This document shows, in pieces, positions 1-6,206 of a stretch of 6,206 nucleotides of DNA (positions are counted from its first letter, which is position 1; every line of letters begins with the position of its first letter). Both the position numbers and the translations under genes were made by a program. The notes beneath the pieces are model-generated. The model was not told the origin of the DNA. It saw only the letters and a program-made list of their open reading frames with translations, and made no database searches. This DNA is from Paracoccaceae bacterium (GTDB taxonomy: Bacteria; Pseudomonadota; Alphaproteobacteria; Rhodobacterales; Rhodobacteraceae): the NCBI GenBank assembly GCA_007123625.1, contig SKKS01000042.1:1-6206 (forward strand). Reading direction: 5' to 3'.

Positions 1-303
1 ATCGCCGTGGACCAGAGTGCCGACATGGACCGCCGCAACGCCGTCGCCGCTGCGCGCAACGTCACGGTCGAAGCGACCCCGCAACAAGCCGCCGCGCTGG
101 CGCAGGCCCAAAGCACCGGGCGGCTTTCGCTGGCTCTGGTGGGCCTGGACGATGACACGTCAGAGTTTGTCGAGATCGACCAGCGGCGTCTGCTGGGGAT
201 CGAAGAGCAGCAGGCCGCGCCCGTCGAACGCAAGGAACAGTGCCATGTGCGGACCCGTCGCGGTGGCGAACTGGTGCTGATCGAAATCCCCTGCACCAAC
301 TGA
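1..303 (+). CDS. cpaB: Flp pilus assembly protein CpaB/RcpC, C-terminal part (5' end outside window)
   Basis: The open frame enters from the left edge and gives the last 100 residues of a CpaB/RcpC protein. In this family these periplasmic, inner-membrane-anchored proteins work with the secretin to form the Flp pilus channel. The visible part has the typical C-terminal RcpC-domain pattern: a VDQSAD stretch, then RRNAVAAARNVTVEATPQQA at residues 11-30 of the fragment, then an AQAQSTGRLSLAL strand before a charged linker. It ends in IPCTN, which I recall as common in Rhodobacterales CpaB proteins. Two cysteines (fragment residues 81 and 98) bracket the last beta-hairpin-like segment, HVRTRRGGELVLIEIP, and could form a disulfide in the periplasm. 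The N-terminal signal/anchor and SAF-like region lie outside the window. The secretin follows after 243 bp, which is the usual gene order. The identification rests on pattern recognition and position. Confidence 0.9.
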   Translation: MAVDQSADMDRRNAVAAARNVTVEATPQQAAALAQAQSTGRLSLALVGLDDDTSEFVEIDQRRLLGIEEQQAAPVERKEQCHVRTRRGGELVLIEIPCTN

Positions 304-3300
304 ACACGCCCCGGATGGGGTACCTACCTGCAGCGGGCTGTTGCATTTCCGCCGCAGCTTGGGCACCAGATCAGGTGGATACCTGGCGTTTTCCAGACTT
401 CATGTTGCGAACTGACATCGAAAACCACGCGAAGATTGTCGGGCAACCAACTGATTGTTGAAAAGAAACGCGGAATAGAGCACACTCGCATCAAGCGGGC
501 ATCCATAGACCCGCCTTTAATTCCGTGATCACAGAGGCAGGGTCACATGAACATGAAACATTTTCTGGTCGCTGCCCTTATGGGCAGCGTCGTGCTGGTT
601 CAGAACCCGGCACCAGCGCAGGCCGAAGTCCTGCGTGTGCTCAACGGGCAGGCCTCATCGACACTCAACGTGCCGATGAACCGGGCCGTGGTCGTCGAGA
701 CCGACAGTCCATTTGCCGAGTTGTCGATTGCAAACCCCGGGATTGCCGATATTTCGACCTTGTCGGACAGGTCCATCTATGTGCTGGGCAAGACTCCCGG
801 GCGCACGACATTGACCATCCTGAATGCCGAAGGGCGCCTTATTTCCAACGTCGAGGTGCGCGTCACCCCCGATGTTGCGGAATTCCGCGAACGCCTGCGC
901 CAGATCCTTCCGAATGAACGGATCGAGGTACGCACCGCCAATGACGGGATCGTGCTGTCGGGCATCGTGTCGTCCATTACGCGGATGGATGCGGCGCTGC
1001 AACTGGCCGAACGCTATGCGCCGCAGCGGGTGTCAAACCTGATGTCTGTGGGCGGAACCCAGCAGGTCATGCTGAAAGTGCGCTTTTCCGAAATGCAGCG
1101 CGATGTCGGCAAGAATCTGGGCGTCAGCATGGTCGCTTCGGGCAGTCGCGCTACGGTCGGAACGGGTATTTTCTCGGACGGGAACACCGCATCCGCCGCG
1201 CTGAGTGGCGAACCCTTCACGTCGGCCACACCGCGACAGGGCGCCATGAACATCCGCTTCGGCGGCGGCAGCTTCACCGCGCAGGTCCTGCTGGAGGCGC
1301 TGGAAACCCAGGGCATGGCGCGGACACTGGCCGAACCGAACCTGACCGCGCTTTCAGGACAACGCGCAAACTTTCTTGCGGGCGGCGAATTTCCGATCCC
1401 GGTTGTGGACGAAGATGGGCGCGTGGCCATTGACTACAAGCCTTTCGGGGTCGAGCTTGAATTCACCCCGCGGGTACTGGATAACAATGTCATCAATCTG
1501 GAGCTGAAAGCTGCGGTCAGCGGGATCGACGGCGCTGCCTCTGTCACGCAAAGCGGTGTGCCGGTGCAGGCGTTCCGCCGCCGCGAAACCCAGACGACGG
1601 TCGAATTGCGCGACGGTGAAAGTTTCGCGATTGCCGGGTTGCTGGAAGACGACTTCCGCGCCTCGGCCCGGCAGGTGCCGTGGTTGGGCGATATTCCGAT
1701 CCTGGGCGCGCTGTTCCGCAGCTCCGAGTACAACCGCAACCAGACCGAGCTGGTGATCATCATTACAGCGCATCTGGTTTCGCCCACGCGGGGCGAGGCG
1801 CTGATGCTGCCCACCGACCGCGTCCGGCCTCCGAACGAGGCCGACCTGTTCCTGCGGGGCAATGTCTCGGCCCGCAGCGGCACAGGTGCCGCAGCCGAGG
1901 TTGCACGCCAGGATTTCGCCAGCCCCTATGGCTATGTGATGGATTGAACACCACGACCCGCCGCTCCGGTGGCTGGTCGGGACATATCGGTATGCGAGGA
2001 TAACATGTCGATCACACGCCGTTTCTTTCTGACCGGGGCCGGGCTTGCCGCTTTGGCCGCCTGTGCGGGACCCGAATTCGAAGCCGGGGCCGAGGTGGAC
2101 GAAGGCGCCTTCGGCAATGCCACCATGAACAATCAGCTGATCCAGACTGGCCAGCTGGAATATACGCGCGCGTTGCAGGAGCGTTTCGCCCGCGAAGTGC
2201 CAAGCATGGTGAACTTCGCCTTTGACAGCGCGCATCTGGATGACCAGGCGCGCGCCATCCTGCAGCGTCAGGCACACTGGATTCGGCAATTCCCCGAGAT
2301 CCGCTTCCGCGTCTATGGTCACACCGACCTTGTGGGCAGCCCTGCGTACAATCGCGGACTCGGCATGCGACGGGCACAGACGGTGGTCAACTATCTGGTG
2401 CAGAACGGGGTCAACCGCGGTCGCCTTGCCGGTGTGGTCTCGCATGGCGAAACCCGCCCGCTGGTACTGACATCTCAGCCCGAACGCGCCAACCGGCGCA
2501 CCGTGACCCAGGTGTCGGGCTTCGTCGGCAGGCACCCGACGGTCATGAATGGCCGCTACGCCGAGATCGTGCACCGCGAATACGTCGGCAGCGCCACACG
2601 GGTTCACAATCAGGTGGCCAGCGTCGACTGACTGCGACTCCGGGGCAGCGCAGATCCATGACTGGGGCGATCGGGGAAACCGGTCGCCCTTTTTCATGCG
2701 CATGACCAGGAAGCGGCGGAAACTGTCCGGAGGATCGGCTTCGACTGGTCGCCTTTGCCGAACAATTGAAGCCTTTCGGCCCAATTGTAGACACGATTTC
2801 AGTCAAGGGTAACGGTCGTGGAATACCGTGATCAGCGTCCGAGACAAGGGCGATTCGGATTGCGCCCACAAAACCGTGCCGCACCGGAATTCCGCCGTGT
2901 GGTCCAGAGTTGAAAGGTAAGTCGATGTCGGGTGCAGCCGCAGTCAAACAGGATCCCGAAATGGTGCGTGCATGTACGGTCTCGCGCGATGTGCAGAACT
3001 TCGACCTGTTGATCGAAGACATGGAAGCCGAGTTCGGCGAGGCATGGGGCGATCTTAACGTTGTTCAGGCGATGCGATACCTTGAGCAACCAGCGGCAGA
3101 GGCGCTTGAGCTTCTCGCCATCGCGCTGGACGACGAGGACGAGCAAAATCTCCCGCAGATAAAGGCGCTTATCCACCGCGCCTGCGAAATGGAGATTCAT
3201 GTCCTGTTGATCGCCGAGGCGCTGTCGCCGATCCTGCTGCACCAGCTGCTGCGGCTCGGGGCGGATGACTTCGTGCCCTACCCCTTGCCCGAAGGGGCTC

Positions 3301-5207
3301 TGCACGACGCCATCGAACGCCTGCAGGCACCGCCAGCACCCGCCCAGATCGACGCCGCGCCGGGATCGGGCGGCAAGCAGGGATCGTTGTTCGCGATGCA
3401 GGCACTGGCTGGCGGGGTCGGCGCGACCACGCTTTCCGTGAATTTGGCGTGGGAACTGTCGAAGCTTGCCGGGGATTCGGAACTGAACGTCTGCATCCTG
3501 GACCTCGACCTTCAGAGCGGGTCCGTGTCGACCTATCTTGACCTGCCGCGCACCGAACGCGTGTACGAACTGCTGTCGAACACGGCCGGGATGGACCGTG
3601 ACGCCTTCATGCAGACGCTGCACAAGGTGAATGACCGGCTTTCGATCCTGACCGCGCCTTCGGACATGCTGCCGCTGGACCTGCTGGGTCCGGAGGAGAT
3701 CGAGCGCGTGATCACCATGGCACGGCGCAACTTTGATTTCGTGATCGTCGACATGCCCCGGACCGTCGTCCAGTGGAGCGAAACCGTGATGAGCGCGTCG
3801 ACGATCTATTTCACGCTCATGGATCTGGACATGCGTTCGGCGCAGAACGCGCTGCGACTGATCCGCGCGCTCAAGTCCGATGATCTGCCGCTGGAAAAGC
3901 TGCGCTTCGTCCTGTCGCGGGCACCGAAATTCACCGACCTGTCCGGCAAGGCGCGCGCCAAGCGGATGGCGGAAAGCCTGGGCATTTCGATCGGGGTGTT
4001 TCTTCCGGATGGCGGCACTCAAGTCCGCGAGGCCAACGACCACGGCCTGCCGCTGGCCGAATTCGCCGCCAAGAACCCCTTGCTCAAGGAAATACGGAAA
4101 CTGGCCGAGTCGCTGCATCAGATTGAAGCCGCCAGCGCCACCGCCAGCGGAGGGAGAGATTAACAGATGTTCGCGCGTTACAAGAAGACAGGATCGACCA
4201 CGCCTGTGAAGGCGCATGCGGTTCCCCCCTTGCCCGACAAAACCCTTGTCGCCGACGAAGCACCACGTCCGAGCGCCGCTGCGCGCATGGTCAAGACGGT
4301 GCAGCCAAAGGTCTCGGCCCGGGTCGAAATGAGCGACAAGGAACGCCTGCGCCGCCGCAAGCTGGACCAGGTCAAGAGCGAGCTGCACAAGCGGCTGCTC
4401 GAAAACCTGAACCTTGCGGCGCTGGAAACCGCCAGCGAAGCGGACCTACGCGCCGAGATTTCGTCCATCACCGCCGAGGCGCTGGGCGAATTGAACGTGG
4501 TCCTGAACACCGAAGAGCGCGCGACCCTCAACCAGGATCTGTATTTCGAGGTGATGGGCCTTGGCCCGCTGGAGCCGCTGCTCAAGGATGACAGCGTCAA
4601 CGATATCCTTATCAACGGTCCGCACCGGATTTTCGTCGAACGGGCGGGCAAGCTGACGCTGTCCGATGTTACCTTCCGCGACGAAAAGCACCTCATGCGG
4701 ATCATCGACAAGATCGTGTCCGCCGTGGGCCGCCGGGTCGACGAATCCACACCCTATGTGGATGCGCGGCTTTCGGATGGATCGCGATTCAACGCCATGG
4801 TGCCGCCCATCGCGGTGGACGGGTCGCTTGTATCCATCCGGAAGTTCAAGAAGGAAAAACTCAACGTCAGCGATCTGGTTCGCTATGGCGCATTCTCCGA
4901 AGAGATGGCCATGTATCTGGAAGCTGCGGTCGCGACCCGGCTGAACGTGATCGTTTCGGGCGGAACCGGTTCGGGCAAGACCACCACACTCAACGCATTG
5001 TCCAGCTTCATCGACAACAGCGAACGCATCCTGACCATCGAGGATACGGCCGAACTTCAACTGCAGCAGGAGCACGTGGGCCGCATGGAAAGCCGTCCGC
5101 CCAACGTCGAGGGCAAAGGCGCCGTGACGCAGCGGGACTGTCTGCGCAACGCCCTGCGGATGCGTCCTGACCGGATCATCGTGGGGGAAACCCGCGGCGA
5201 GGAAGTC

Positions 5208-5245
<38 letters not shown>

Positions 5246-6206
5246 GTCCATGACCACGATCCACGCCAACAGCGCCCGTGACGCTGTCAGCCGCCTTGAG
5301 AACATGATCGCGATGTCAGGGATCGAAATGCCGCTCAAGGCCATGCGCGCGCAGATCGGGTCGGCCGTCAACCTGATCGTGCAGGCCAACCGCCTGCAGG
5401 ACGGGTCGCGGCGGATGACCTCGATCACCGAGGTGACGGGCATGGAAGGCGAAGTCATCACCCTGCAGGAAGTGTTCCGCTTCGAACGCACGGGAATCGA
5501 ACCCGATGGCACCATCCTGGGTCATTTCACCGGCACCGGCCTGCGCTCGCACTATGCGGATCGGTTCAAGCGCTGGGGCTACGACCTGCCGGCGAGCATC
5601 TACAACGAAGTTCGGGAGTAACCGGGAATGGAATTCTCAATCAGTCCATTGATCTATCTGGCGATTTTCGGCGCGGTACTGCTGCTGGTCGAAGGGATTT
5701 ACCTGCTGGTCTTTGGCAAATCGATCCAGCTTGGCGGGCGCATGAACCGCCGACTCGAGATGATCGAGAAAGGGAAATCGCGCAACGACGTTCTGGAACA
5801 GCTCCGCAAGGAGCTCAACCAGCATGTCGCCAGCAATGGCATCCCGCTTTACGGATTACTGGCGGAAAAGGCGCGCAAGGCGAACATCGCGTTTTCGCCG
5901 CGCATGCTGCTCCTGCTCATGGCTGCGCTCAGTGGTTTCGCCTTTGCCGCGCTCAGCCTGGCCACCGAAGCCGAGCCTGCGGTTTCGGGGCTGTTGTCGG
6001 TCGCGTTCGGGGTCGGCGGCGTCTATTTCTGGGTGGCCCGCAAGGCCAAGAAGCGCCTGGCGATGATCGAAGAGCAACTGCCCGATGCGATCGAACTGAT
6101 CGTGCGGAGCTTGCGGGTAGGGCATCCCTTTGCCTCGGCGCTGGGGATCGCGGCCAAGGAAATCCCCGATCCGCTGGGCACCGAGTTCGGCATGATCGCG
6201 GATGAA

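Overview
The window is a stretch of a Flp/Tad (tight adherence, type IVc) pilus assembly cluster. All genes are on the + strand, and both ends are cut inside genes. High GC content, the gene order and the protein sequences (CpaB ending in IPCTN, secretin ending in GYVMD, an OmpA-family lipoprotein between secretin and cpaE) suggest an alphaproteobacterium, most likely a member of the Rhodobacterales. That placement is inference from remembered family features, not a search.

Layout: the 3' end of cpaB/rcpC (1-303); a 243-bp gap with possible regulatory repeats (304-546); the outer-membrane secretin cpaC/rcpA (547-1947); a 57-bp spacer with a hairpin; an OmpA-domain lipoprotein whose signal peptide also carries a twin-arginine-like motif (2005-2631); a strong Rho-independent terminator (2665-2694); a 230-bp leader with an inverted repeat; then a tightly packed block of cpaE/tadZ (2925-4163), cpaF/tadA (4167-5621) and the 5' part of tadB (5628 to the window end).

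How they work together: CpaB and the secretin form the periplasmic and outer-membrane channel. The OmpA-like lipoprotein is well suited to tie that channel to peptidoglycan and takes the place of the CpaD lipoprotein found in Caulobacter-type clusters. CpaE/TadZ positions the machine at the inner membrane. CpaF/TadA is the hexameric ATPase that drives pilin polymerisation and retraction through the TadB/TadC inner-membrane platform.

The gene content is conventional, and I see no new enzymatic system. The points worth a second look are architectural: a terminator that appears to split the cluster into an envelope-channel unit and a motor unit, similarly spaced repeats in front of each unit, the unusual signal peptide on the OmpA-like protein, and a CpaE lacking both Walker A lysines (a family trait). 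No RNA genes, mobile elements, CRISPR arrays or convincing opposite-strand genes were seen.
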